Assembly: GCA_015491905.1 (NCBI GenBank)
Contig: WGGC01000085.1
Span: 1 to 41,838, forward strand
Reading direction: 5' to 3'
Source: Bacteroidales bacterium
Lineage (GTDB): Bacteria; Bacteroidota; Bacteroidia; Bacteroidales; F082
Length of the DNA: 41,838 bases
Under the pieces are notes generated by a model, which worked only from the letters and a program-made list of their open reading frames with translations, ran no database searches and was not told where the DNA came from. Position numbers and translations under genes: made by a program. This document shows, in pieces, positions 1 to 8,383 of this stretch (the stretch's first letter is position 1; the number at the start of each line of letters is the position of its first letter).

Positions 1-1371
1 CCTTCACCGCAATCGCTTACATTAGAATGGTTTAAAAAGCATGGATATAAATATATTCCTGCACATGGTCCGTTACCTGTTAGTGTTCCGGGCTGTGTAG
101 ATGGGTGGAATGAATTGCACAAAAGGTTTGGAAAGCTTCCGGTAAAAGAAATTTTGCAGCCTGCTATTCAATATGCACGTCAGGGGTATCCTGTTACAGA
201 ATTGATTGCTTATTATTGGAAATTGAATGCCCGGATATTGAAAAAATATCCAGGCTTTGCTAAAGTTTTTATGCCGGGAGGCAAAGCACCGGTAAAAGGT
301 CAAATGTTTAAAAATCCGGCGTTGGCAAATACTTTGGAATTATTGGCAAATAAAGGTTTTAGAGAGTTTTATGAAGGTAAACCGGCCAAAATTATTGATA
401 GATTTATGAAAGAAAATAAAGGATTTCTCTCATATAAAGATATGGCTTCCTATCATGCAGAGTGGGTAAAACCTCTTAGTACAAATTATCGTGGTTATGA
501 TGTTTGGGAACTGCCACCTAACGGACAGGGAATTGCGGTTTTGCAGATGCTTAATATGCTTGAGAATTACGATATACATAAAATGGGTTATGGTAGTGTA
601 GCTTATATGCATCTGTTTACAGAAGTTAAAAAGATTGCTTATGAAGATAGAGCTAAATTTTATGCCGACCCGGCATTTGTAAAAATACCTGTTAAAGAGC
701 TAATATCAAAAAAATATGCAAAGGAGAGGTTAAAATTATTTAATCCGCATCGTGCAGCACGATATTATCCTGCAGGACAACCGGAAAAAGGAAATACAAT
801 TTATATGACTGTTGCTGATAAATATGGGAATATGGTTTCTCTTATACAAAGTAATTATAGAGGAATGGGCTCTGGAATGACTCCTCCAGAATTGGGCTTT
901 GATCTGCAGGATAGGGGAGAGCTGTTTACTTTAAAGGAAGGGCAGAATAACACCTACGCTCCCGGAAAGCGACCTTTCCATACCATTATTCCGGCTTTTG
1001 TAACTAAAAATGGGAAACCTTATATAAGCTTTGGCGTGATGGGAGGAGCTATGCAACCACAGGGGCATGTTCAGATTTTGGTCAATATTATTGATTTTGG
1101 CATGAATCTGCAAGAGGCTGGTGATGCTCCACGAATGCGCCATGACGGGTCATCTGAACCTACAGGTCGTCCTATGCAGGGAAGTGGATGGCTAAACCTC
1201 GAAAGTGGATTTAAATATGATACTATTCGTAAATTAATGCAAATGGGACATAAAATTAAATTTTCTCTGGGAGGTTATGGCGGTTATCAAGCTATTATGT
1301 GGGATGACATAAACAAAGTTTATTTTGGAGCTTCCGAATCACGAAAAGATGGGGAAGCATCCGGGTATTAA
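1..1371 (+). CDS. ggt: Gamma-glutamyltransferase, 5'-truncated
   Basis: The reading frame is open from base 1, so the N-terminus lies outside the window; 456 codons are present. The TTG at 115 is an ordinary internal leucine, not a start. Members of this family are made as a precursor that cleaves itself before a threonine, and the new N-terminal Thr of the small subunit transfers gamma-glutamyl groups from glutathione and related compounds, usually in the periplasm. The autocleavage region is visible as GNTIYMTVADKYGNMVSL, with the likely catalytic Thr codon at 796-798. A glycine-rich stretch GVMGGAMQPQGHVQ and a C-terminal SRKDGEASGY tail also fit the family. It heads a tightly spaced plus-strand run, with the next gene 17 nt downstream. 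The family is clear; the substrate (glutathione or another gamma-glutamyl compound) is not. Confidence 0.9.
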   Translation, partial: PSPQSLTLEWFKKHGYKYIPAHGPLPVSVPGCVDGWNELHKRFGKLPVKEILQPAIQYARQGYPVTELIAYYWKLNARILKKYPGFAKVFMPGGKAPVKGQMFKNPALANTLELLANKGFREFYEGKPAKIIDRFMKENKGFLSYKDMASYHAEWVKPLSTNYRGYDVWELPPNGQGIAVLQMLNMLENYDIHKMGYGSVAYMHLFTEVKKIAYEDRAKFYADPAFVKIPVKELISKKYAKERLKLFNPHRAARYYPAGQPEKGNTIYMTVADKYGNMVSLIQSNYRGMGSGMTPPELGFDLQDRGELFTLKEGQNNTYAPGKRPFHTIIPAFVTKNGKPYISFGVMGGAMQPQGHVQILVNIIDFGMNLQEAGDAPRMRHDGSSEPTGRPMQGSGWLNLESGFKYDTIRKLMQMGHKIKFSLGGYGGYQAIMWDDINKVYFGASESRKDGEASGY

Positions 1372-1388
1372 TATTTTATTATTTAAGA

Positions 1389-1826
1389 ATGGAAAAAACA
1401 ACAAAAACACTGGAAATGATTAAGCGGGTGATTGGTAAGTCAGGTCAGATTTCTCCTTCTCCTTTTATGAATTGGCTGCAACCTGTTGCTGTGGATGCAA
1501 AATATGGTTCATTGTCTTTTGAATATACTATTCGTAAAGAAATGACTAACCCGGTGGGAATATTACATGGAGGTGTAGTGGCAGGAATTATGGACGATAT
1601 GATGGGAGCAACAATATACAGCATGGAGTTAGCAGGGCAATATGTTACCGTTAATTTGGATGTGAATTTTTTTGCTTCTGCCGCCTTAAATGACCATGTG
1701 CTGGCTCGCACTAATGTTATTAAGAAAGGTAAAAAAATTGTAAATATTGATTGTGAGTTATGGTTAAAAGACAAAGATAAGCTCTTGGCAAAAGGAAACT
1801 CCAACCTTATCCGAACCGGAAACTAA
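1389..1826 (+). CDS. PaaI-family hotdog-fold acyl-CoA thioesterase
   Basis: A 145-residue protein of the length expected for a single hotdog domain. The signature NPVGILHGGVVAGIMDDMMG matches the HGG...D pattern of the PaaI/DUF4442 thioesterases, in which the histidine-glycine segment and the following Asp line the active site. Such enzymes hydrolyse acyl- or aryl-CoA thioesters in the cytoplasm; the substrate here cannot be read from sequence. Its stop codon overlaps the ATG of aat by one base (TAATG at 1824-1828), which suggests translational coupling. It could equally be a housekeeping thioesterase with no functional link to Aat. Confidence 0.82.
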   Translation: MEKTTKTLEMIKRVIGKSGQISPSPFMNWLQPVAVDAKYGSLSFEYTIRKEMTNPVGILHGGVVAGIMDDMMGATIYSMELAGQYVTVNLDVNFFASAALNDHVLARTNVIKKGKKIVNIDCELWLKDKDKLLAKGNSNLIRTGN

Positions 1827-2473
1827 TGCCTGTATTTCAATTATCTGATAAAATAATATTCCCGGATCCGAATCTTGCTGAACCTGACGGTTTACTGGCT
1901 ATAGGTGGTGATCTATCTCAAGAGAGATTACTTTTAGCTTATTCAAATGGTATTTTTCCATGGTTTTCCGATGGTTATCCAATATTGTGGTGGTCGCCTA
2001 ATCCAAGAATGGTATTAATTCCTAAAGAATTTAAAAGACATAAAAATTTACGCAGGTTAGTTAATAAAAAATATTTTAGTGTTACTTTTAATAAAAACTT
2101 TGAAGGAGTGATTAACTCCTGTGCCGGTGTCTCAAGAGAAAATCAGGATGGGACGTGGATTACCGATAATATGAAACAAGCCTATATCGCATTACACCAT
2201 TCGGGTTATGCCCATTCTGTTGAAGTGTGGGAAAATGATAATCTGGTTGGTGGGTTATATGGTGTTTTGATGGGAAAAGTGTTTTTTGGCGAGTCGATGT
2301 TTTATAAGGTTTCAAATGCTTCAAAGGTTGCTTTGTGGTATCTGGTTGACAGGCTTTTAGATATAGGTATAGAATTAATAGATGTTCAACAGGAAACAGA
2401 ACATTTAAAGTCATTAGGAGCAAGGTTGATTGATAGGGAAAGTTTTTTAAATTTGCTGGTTCAATTAATCTAA
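1826..2473 (+). CDS. aat: Leucyl/phenylalanyl-tRNA--protein transferase
   Basis: A 215-residue Aat protein. It transfers Leu or Phe from aminoacyl-tRNA to proteins with an N-terminal Arg or Lys, marking them for ClpS/ClpAP degradation in the bacterial N-end rule pathway. Family signatures are present in order: FPDPNLAEPDGLLAIGGDL near the N-terminus, NGIFPWF, the WWSPNPRMVL block, then GTWIT...AY..LH and AHSVEVW, and VGGLYGVLMGKVFFGESMF in the GNAT-like domain. The start overlaps the stop of the thioesterase gene by one base and the deaminase gene follows 14 nt later, so it sits inside a plus-strand operon. Length and motifs look complete. Confidence 0.95.
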   Translation: MPVFQLSDKIIFPDPNLAEPDGLLAIGGDLSQERLLLAYSNGIFPWFSDGYPILWWSPNPRMVLIPKEFKRHKNLRRLVNKKYFSVTFNKNFEGVINSCAGVSRENQDGTWITDNMKQAYIALHHSGYAHSVEVWENDNLVGGLYGVLMGKVFFGESMFYKVSNASKVALWYLVDRLLDIGIELIDVQQETEHLKSLGARLIDRESFLNLLVQLI

Positions 2474-2487
2474 AAGATAGCTTAAAT

Positions 2488-2985
2488 ATGGAATTAAAGA
2501 AGCCGTTGGAAAAAGAGTTGAAGAAAGAATTTATGGCAAAAGCAATCTCACTTGCTGATAATAATGTTTCACATATGGAAGGTGGTCCATTTGGTGCTGT
2601 TATTGTTAAAGATGGCGAAATAATAGGTACAGGAAAAAATCAGGTTACCTCACACAATGATCCAACTGCTCATGCTGAAATACAAGCTATAAGAGATGCT
2701 GCGCAAAAATTAAACAGCTATGATTTAGCTGGTTGTGAAATTTATTCAAGTTGTGAGCCTTGTCCTATGTGTCTTGGTGCAATTTACTGGGCTCATCTGG
2801 ATAAATTATATTATGCTGCAACTAAAGATGATGCAGCTGCTGCTGATTTTGATGATTCATTTATCTATAAAGAGTTTTCCCTGCCAAAGGAAGAAAGAAG
2901 TATTCCTTCTGTACAAATGATGCGCGAAGATGCTGTTAAAGTTTTTGATAACTGGATACATTCAGAGAATAAAATACCTTATTAA
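2488..2985 (+). CDS. guaD: Nucleoside/guanine deaminase of the CMP/dCMP deaminase fold
   Basis: A 165-residue zinc hydrolase. The HAE motif (His62, Glu64) and the PCPMC motif (Cys92, Cys95) supply the zinc ligands and the proton-shuttling glutamate. The C-terminal part, FDDSFIYKEF followed by an EERSIP segment, resembles Bacillus-type guanine deaminase more than TadA, so guanine-to-xanthine deamination is the best guess. A tRNA adenosine or other nucleobase deaminase role is the alternative. It lies 14 nt after aat and 6 nt before the sirtuin gene. The symbol is assigned by similarity of the C-terminal region, not by any experiment. Confidence 0.8.
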   Translation: MELKKPLEKELKKEFMAKAISLADNNVSHMEGGPFGAVIVKDGEIIGTGKNQVTSHNDPTAHAEIQAIRDAAQKLNSYDLAGCEIYSSCEPCPMCLGAIYWAHLDKLYYAATKDDAAAADFDDSFIYKEFSLPKEERSIPSVQMMREDAVKVFDNWIHSENKIPY

Positions 2986-2991
2986 TATATT

Positions 2992-3732
2992 TTGGATGCA
3001 TTAATCAACAGGGCTTCATTAATTTTGCAGAAATCGTTTTATGCTGCTGCTTTTACGGGAGCAGGTATTTCTGTAGAAAGTGGAATTCCTCCATTTCGCG
3101 GACCAGAGGGTTTGTGGAGTAAATATGATCCTCAGGTTTTAGATATTGATTTTTTTCATAGTCATCCTGATATTTCATGGACTGTTATCAAAGAAATTTT
3201 TTATGATTTTTTTGGGAAAGCAAATCCCAATAAAGCTCATTTTGCTTTGGCAAAAATGGAAAAAGCAGGTGTCTTAAAAAGTATTATAACCCAAAATATT
3301 GATAATCTTCATCAGGAAGCAGGTAGTAAAAATGTTATTGAATTTCATGGCTCTTCACATACTCTTGTATGTACTTCGTGTGGTAAGAAGTATAATATTG
3401 ATGAAATTGATTTAAATAAAATTCCGGTAACATGTCCTGAATGTGGTGGTATTCTCAAGCCTGATTTTGTTTTTTTTGGTGAAGGAATCCCAACGGATTC
3501 TTATCAGCGTTCATACGATACAGTTTCCAAATGTGATGTTTTGTTAATTATTGGGACTACAGGTGAAATTATGCCTGCCAGTCAATTGCCTTTTATTGCT
3601 AAATCTAATGGCGCAACCATAATCGAGGTGAATACAAATCCATCTAATTATACCGCTAAAATTACAGATATTTTTTTGCAGGGAAAGGCAACGGATATAA
3701 TGGTGGAATTGTTGAAGGCTATGCACTTATAA
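2992..3732 (+). CDS. cobB: SIR2-family NAD-dependent protein deacylase
   Basis: A 246-residue sirtuin that would remove acyl groups from protein lysines using NAD. NAD-binding and catalytic motifs are present: FTGAGISVESGIPPFRG at 21-37, QNIDNLHQEAG at 101-111, catalytic His119 in EFHGS, four zinc cysteines (127, 130, 148, 151) and a GTTGEIMPAS segment. The Tyr-x-x-Arg pair that marks desuccinylating class III sirtuins is not evident in the region after GLW, so plain deacetylation is more likely. The chosen start is TTG at 2992: there is no in-frame ATG before the GAGIS motif, and this start places it only 6 nt after the deaminase gene. It ends 4 bases from the converging response regulator. 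Confidence 0.9.
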   Translation: MDALINRASLILQKSFYAAAFTGAGISVESGIPPFRGPEGLWSKYDPQVLDIDFFHSHPDISWTVIKEIFYDFFGKANPNKAHFALAKMEKAGVLKSIITQNIDNLHQEAGSKNVIEFHGSSHTLVCTSCGKKYNIDEIDLNKIPVTCPECGGILKPDFVFFGEGIPTDSYQRSYDTVSKCDVLLIIGTTGEIMPASQLPFIAKSNGATIIEVNTNPSNYTAKITDIFLQGKATDIMVELLKAMHL

Positions 3733-3736
3733 AAGT

Positions 3737-4129
3737 TTATTGGCCTAAATAAGGAATAAGTTTTTTCATTAAAGATTTGTATTGAATGGGCTTGGTAATA
3801 TAATCATCGCAACCGGCTTTCCGGGCATTTTCTTCATCAATAGGAAAGGCCATAGCTGTTTGTGCAATAATAGGAATATCGGGCCTGATTTTTTTTATTT
3901 CACGGGTGGCTTCAAAACCATTTTTAACGGGCATCTTCAAATCCATCAATATAACATCAAAATCTGCTCCGCTTTTAATTAAATTTACAGCTTCGTTACC
4001 ATCTTTAACCACATAAATATCAACATTATTCTTTAGAAATAATTTTTTAAAATAATGAACAGTAACCGGTTCATCTTCTGCTAACAAAATTTTCTTACCA
4101 GACCAGTCAGGGAAAATTTTATTTTCCAT
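3737..4129 (-). CDS. Stand-alone receiver-domain response regulator
   Basis: A 130-residue protein consisting of a single phosphoacceptor receiver domain with no output domain. Conserved residues are visible: acidic pair Glu18/Asp19, phosphorylated Asp63 in LMDLKMP, Thr91 in the AQTAM segment and Lys113 in ITKP. Such CheY-like proteins pass a phosphate between histidine kinases and phosphotransfer domains or bind a partner directly. No kinase is encoded nearby. It stands alone on the minus strand between two plus-strand groups, so its signalling partner must be elsewhere. The KPIQ near the C-terminus is typical of receivers related to hybrid histidine kinases. Confidence 0.9.
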   Translation of the reverse strand: MENKIFPDWSGKKILLAEDEPVTVHYFKKLFLKNNVDIYVVKDGNEAVNLIKSGADFDVILMDLKMPVKNGFEATREIKKIRPDIPIIAQTAMAFPIDEENARKAGCDDYITKPIQYKSLMKKLIPYLGQ

Positions 4130-4272
4130 AATTTGTAATTTTTAGTAGTTAAAGGGTTAAATTTTATAATATTTTGCTAAATTACTAAAATTAACCTAAA
4201 GTTGATTATTTAAATTTTTCTTATCATAATTATATGGGCATTTTTTCTCCCGTTATGATTGGGAATTATGAT

Positions 4273-4280
4273 TACATTTG
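4273..4280 (+). promoter_or_regulatory. Candidate -7 promoter box (TACATTTG)
   Basis: TACATTTG matches the Bacteroidota primary-sigma -7 consensus TAnnTTTG and lies 32 nt upstream of the ATG at 4313. I found no convincing TTG -33 partner at the usual distance, so this rests on the -7 box and its position only. Confidence 0.35.
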
Positions 4281-4312
4281 CTTCATAAAAATCAGAATAT
4301 TTCAGAATTATT

Positions 4313-5089
4313 ATGCCGGACAAATCAAGGAATGCTTTATTTTGGACACTTGCTGTAATTTTAACATTTGTTGGTTCGTTTGTACAACGTCAATATAACA
4401 GAGAAAATCCTGTAAAAGAAGTTATTTCAATAAATGGAACAAAAATTCATTATTTCCTTCCAAAAATATATACTGTTGATAACCCACAACCAGTTTTATT
4501 CTTTGTTAAGAATAAAAAAATTTCAGGTTTCGTAAAATTTTCTGAACTTTATGGTGGGAAGTCACAGCATGTTATCCGCTTAAAAAGAAAAGGCAACTTT
4601 TTATATTTTAGATTTAAGGATATTCCCGTTGGGAAGAAAATTAAGTATTCGGTATTATTCGAGATGAACGGAGTCAAAAAAGTGTTGTCACCGGGTAATA
4701 TGATACTTACATCGGTAAAAAGTCTTCCTCCCGGATTAAATACAGCACGGATATTTTTTTTATTTCTTGCTTTATTGCTTGGAATTCGTGCCGGACTGGA
4801 AAGTCTGAATCCTGTAACTGATCATCTTAAATATTTGATAAGTCTTACATTGCTTAGCTTTTTTATTGGAGGTTTTATTTTGGAAGGTATAAGGCAATAC
4901 TTATGGTTTCATTCTTTACCTGGTCTTTTAGATATATCCATTTTTGTTTATATAAAAGTGTTGATAGTTATTTTGTTTTGGACAGTAGCATGGTTTAAGG
5001 TTAATAAAAAACGTAGTTACGGTATTTGGGTAAGTATAGCTACTATTTTAATGTTTTTAGTTTACCTGACTCCCCCGGGATTCCAATAA
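4313..5089 (+). CDS. Unknown membrane protein with an extracytoplasmic domain
   Basis: A 258-residue protein I do not recognise. One hydrophobic segment lies near the N-terminus (about 7-24). It is followed by a roughly 115-residue polar, beta-rich region (25-140) with many Lys and aromatic residues, and then four closely spaced membrane segments (about 145-161, 174-193, 206-229, 234-253). This suggests an extracytoplasmic sensing or binding domain on a five-span anchor. There are no catalytic motifs I can point to. The rhomboid protease gene follows 78 nt later on the same strand, so co-transcription is possible but the gap gives no direct evidence. Confidence 0.72.
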   Translation: MPDKSRNALFWTLAVILTFVGSFVQRQYNRENPVKEVISINGTKIHYFLPKIYTVDNPQPVLFFVKNKKISGFVKFSELYGGKSQHVIRLKRKGNFLYFRFKDIPVGKKIKYSVLFEMNGVKKVLSPGNMILTSVKSLPPGLNTARIFFLFLALLLGIRAGLESLNPVTDHLKYLISLTLLSFFIGGFILEGIRQYLWFHSLPGLLDISIFVYIKVLIVILFWTVAWFKVNKKRSYGIWVSIATILMFLVYLTPPGFQ

Positions 5090-5167
5090 AATAGAAGAAT
5101 AGTAATTTTAAATTCCATTTTGTAAATATTGATACTTAATAGGGTAAATTGTAAATAAATAAAATTA

Positions 5168-5776
5168 ATGATAAATATAATAATTATAGCAGTCACGGTT
5201 ATCATTTCTATTGTTGCTTTTGGTAATAGAAATCTTTTTGATAAATTAAAATTTAGTCCTTACGATATAAAACACTCCCGGCAGAGTTGGCGTTTTTTCT
5301 CTTATGCATTGGTTCATGCAGGGTGGCTACATCTTTTGATAAATATGTGGGTTTTATATTTCTTCGGAGATATTGTGGAAAAAACTTTTAGGGCACAATT
5401 TAATGTGAAGGGAATGTTTTACTATCTGCTTTTGTATTTAGGTGGAATTATTTTTTCTGTATTATTTGATTATGGAAAAAATAAAGATAATGTTTTTTAT
5501 AATGCTGTCGGAGCTTCCGGGGCTGTTTCTTCTGTTGTTTTTGCCAGCATTTTAATTTATCCTACTTCAGGAATTTATCTTTTCCCTCTGCCATTTGCAA
5601 TTCCGGCTTGGCTATTTGGAATATTATATTTAATTTATACAGTGTATATGCAGAAAAGGTCTCATGATAATGTAGGGCATAGTGCACATCTTTGGGGCTC
5701 AGTATTCGGCCTTGTCTTTACTATAATTGTAGTCCCTCATGTAATTAGTCATTTTATTCAGCAATTGTTCGGATAA
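5168..5776 (+). CDS. Rhomboid-family intramembrane serine protease
   Basis: A 202-residue polytopic membrane protein with rhomboid hallmarks: HAGWLHLLINMWVL in the second membrane segment region, the catalytic serine Ser117 in GASGAVSS, and the catalytic His174 in AHLWGSVFG. Rhomboids cut transmembrane substrates within or near the bilayer using this Ser-His pair. The size fits the minimal six-span bacterial form. No substrate is evident; the upstream unknown membrane protein is one candidate partner by position only. Confidence 0.9.
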   Translation: MINIIIIAVTVIISIVAFGNRNLFDKLKFSPYDIKHSRQSWRFFSYALVHAGWLHLLINMWVLYFFGDIVEKTFRAQFNVKGMFYYLLLYLGGIIFSVLFDYGKNKDNVFYNAVGASGAVSSVVFASILIYPTSGIYLFPLPFAIPAWLFGILYLIYTVYMQKRSHDNVGHSAHLWGSVFGLVFTIIVVPHVISHFIQQLFG

Positions 5777-5864
5777 GATATTTCTGTTAGTAAAGAGAAG
5801 TGTTGATTATACAGGAAATCATGGTAAGTTTCATCTGACCAATGAAATATAAATTTTTAAACAC

Positions 5865-7358
5865 ATGAAAGGCTTTTTCCTTAAAAATCTGGCTTTTTTA
5901 TTATTGCTTAATTTCCTTATTAAGCCATTCTGGATTTTAGGAGTTGACAGAAGTGTACAGAATGTCGTTGGCGCAACAGATTACGGATTATATTTTTCAT
6001 TATTTAATTTTTCTTATTTGTTTTTTATTTTCCTTGATTTGGGAATAACTAATTATAACAATCGCAATATTGCCAGAAACAATGATCAGCTTTCTATTCA
6101 TTTTGGTAGTGTTGCTACTTTAAAATTATTTTTGGGATTAACATATGGTGTGTTGGTTATAATAGTTGGTCATATTATTGGATATAAGGAAAGACAACTA
6201 AACCTGCTGATTTGGATTGCGATTAATCAATTTTTATTGTCTTTTATTCTTTATCTGAGATCTAATGTGTCAGGATTACTAATGTTTAAAACCGATAGTA
6301 TATTATCCGTTATGGATAAAATCATAATGATTGTTATTGTCTCTGTGCTTTTGTGGACATCTGTTTTGAAAAATGGTTTCACAATTGAATACTTTATTTT
6401 TTCTCAGACTGCTGCTTATCTTATTACTTTTATTATTGCGTTTTTCATTGTTTTTCGAAAGGCCGGTAAATTAAAATTTAAATGGAATAATAGTTTTTTT
6501 ATTTCTATCTTGAAAAACAGTATTCCTTTTGCTATACTGGTTCTTGTGATGAGTCTTTATTCACGAATGGATAGTGTGCTGATAGAAAGGCTGCTGCCTG
6601 ACCCTGCGGGAGAACAGCAAGCAGGTGTGTTTGCCCAGGCATACCGGTTACTGGATGCCGGTCAAAATATTGCTTATCTGTTTGCCGTATTGTTGTTGCC
6701 GTTATTTTCAAAGATGCTTAAACAGAAAGAAAATGTTCAATCGCTAATACGCATTTCATTTTCATTGTTATTAACAGGGACTTTGATATTTGTTGTAAGC
6801 TCACAATTTTTTGCCGGTGATTTAATGAAGGCGCTTTACACACGTGGAAATGGGGAAACATGGATGCACTTTCAGGTAAGAATACAGCAGTCTGCTTTTA
6901 TTTTTAAAATGTTAATGTGGAGTTTTGTAGCAATTGCCTCTAACTACATATTTGGAACTCTTTTAACGGCAAATAATAATTTAAAAATTTTAAATATTGT
7001 TGCCGTTTTCGGACTTGTTTTAAACCTAACCCTTAATTTTATTTTTATTCCTCGTTATATGGCGGAAGGAGCAGCAATAGCAAGTTTGGTGACTATGACA
7101 TTTTCTGCTTTTATACAATATTTTGTCGCAATAAAGGTTATTAAACTGAACCCGGAAATTAAAATAATTTTTAAATTAATTTTGTTATCTGCAGGTGTTG
7201 CCTTGTCGGGATGGCTGATACAAAAAAATACAGATATAATCTGGTGGTATCAATGGGCGATAGTTTTATTAATGGGTATTATATTTGCTGTTTTATTAAA
7301 ATTATTAAATCTGAAGAAGTTATTAGTTATTTTAAAGGAAAGAGCTTATGTGGCTTGA
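5865..7358 (+). CDS. Wzx-type polysaccharide flippase (MATE/MOP superfamily)
   Basis: A 497-residue protein that is hydrophobic almost throughout, with about a dozen predicted membrane spans, as expected for oligosaccharide flippases of the MOP exporter superfamily. These move lipid-linked sugar repeats from the inner to the outer leaflet of the cytoplasmic membrane. The N-terminal pattern, a conserved RMDSVLIERLLP in the middle and the YRLLDAG segment fit the family. The Wzz-like and O-antigen ligase genes follow (68 and 18 nt gaps), so this forms an export and assembly group. No glycosyltransferase is present in the group, so the sugar substrate must be made elsewhere. Confidence 0.88.
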   Translation: MKGFFLKNLAFLLLLNFLIKPFWILGVDRSVQNVVGATDYGLYFSLFNFSYLFFIFLDLGITNYNNRNIARNNDQLSIHFGSVATLKLFLGLTYGVLVIIVGHIIGYKERQLNLLIWIAINQFLLSFILYLRSNVSGLLMFKTDSILSVMDKIIMIVIVSVLLWTSVLKNGFTIEYFIFSQTAAYLITFIIAFFIVFRKAGKLKFKWNNSFFISILKNSIPFAILVLVMSLYSRMDSVLIERLLPDPAGEQQAGVFAQAYRLLDAGQNIAYLFAVLLLPLFSKMLKQKENVQSLIRISFSLLLTGTLIFVVSSQFFAGDLMKALYTRGNGETWMHFQVRIQQSAFIFKMLMWSFVAIASNYIFGTLLTANNNLKILNIVAVFGLVLNLTLNFIFIPRYMAEGAAIASLVTMTFSAFIQYFVAIKVIKLNPEIKIIFKLILLSAGVALSGWLIQKNTDIIWWYQWAIVLLMGIIFAVLLKLLNLKKLLVILKERAYVA

Positions 7359-7426
7359 TTCATGATTATTATATAGTTAATTTGAATGAAATTTATTTAA
7401 ATAATATTCACCAATAAAAAAATAAG

Positions 7427-8365
7427 ATGGATTATAATTTTAACAGTATGAAAGTATGGAGGATTTTATTAAAATGGAAATACCATTTAATTATTATTGG
7501 TGTTTTGGCAGGAGTGTTTGGGGCAATATTCTCGGGTCCTAAATTTATAATTCCTTTATATAAATCTTATGCTGTTGTTTATCCTGATAATTTAAAGCCT
7601 TATTCAGAAGAAAGCACTACCGAACAGATGATACAGATAATGGAATCTCAGGATATTACAGATAGTATGATTAATAGATTTATGCTGGCGAAACGCTATG
7701 ATATAGATCCGAGTTATAAATATTTCAGAACGGCTGTTTTAGGTTTATATCATAAAAATGTCAGGATAAGTAAAACAAGTTATGAAGCTGTTGATATAAC
7801 AGTTTTAGATAAAAATCCGGATACTGCTAAAATAATGGTAGATGCCTTGCTAAGATTGTTTAACAACAAGGTAAGGAGCATGCAAAAAGAAAAATATAGG
7901 GAATTGGCAAATGCATACGCAGGGCAACTTAAAAGAAAACGCATCACTATGGATTCCTTACGAAAAAGGTTAGTTGAATTGGGTAAAAGCGGTATTTTTG
8001 AGTATGATTATCAATCGCAACAAATTACCAAAGCATATCTCCAGGCACTTTCCGGTCCTCCAGAAAATATAAAACTTAAAGTTGCAAAAAAGTTAATGAA
8101 AGAGATGGGAAAATATAGTGGTGAATTAGTACAGACCATGAAAATGCTATCACAAGAGGCAGCAACTTATGTAGATGTTAAATTAAGCTATGAAGTTGAA
8201 TACCGGCATGTTGCCAGTAATGTAACTTATACAAATGTAATTACCTATCCTTTTGTCCCTGATAAAAAATCATATCCTGTAAGGTGGTTTATTGTATTGA
8301 TTTCCATTATTGGAACACTTACACTTGCACTTATTATTATTGCCTGGTTTGAGCGTAAGGACTAA
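7427..8365 (+). CDS. Wzz-like polysaccharide chain-length determinant
   Basis: A 312-residue protein with the Wzz layout: a membrane segment at about 20-40, a long mostly helical extracytoplasmic domain rich in Lys and Glu, and a second membrane segment at about 285-308. The PFVPDKKSYPVRW stretch just before the second segment resembles the proline-rich motif of the Wzz family. Such proteins set the number of repeat units added by a Wzy polymerase. It lies between the flippase and the O-antigen ligase/polymerase gene, which supports the assignment. No cytoplasmic tyrosine-kinase domain is attached. Confidence 0.82.
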   Translation: MDYNFNSMKVWRILLKWKYHLIIIGVLAGVFGAIFSGPKFIIPLYKSYAVVYPDNLKPYSEESTTEQMIQIMESQDITDSMINRFMLAKRYDIDPSYKYFRTAVLGLYHKNVRISKTSYEAVDITVLDKNPDTAKIMVDALLRLFNNKVRSMQKEKYRELANAYAGQLKRKRITMDSLRKRLVELGKSGIFEYDYQSQQITKAYLQALSGPPENIKLKVAKKLMKEMGKYSGELVQTMKMLSQEAATYVDVKLSYEVEYRHVASNVTYTNVITYPFVPDKKSYPVRWFIVLISIIGTLTLALIIIAWFERKD

Positions 8366-8383
8366 AAACTAACATAAGATATA

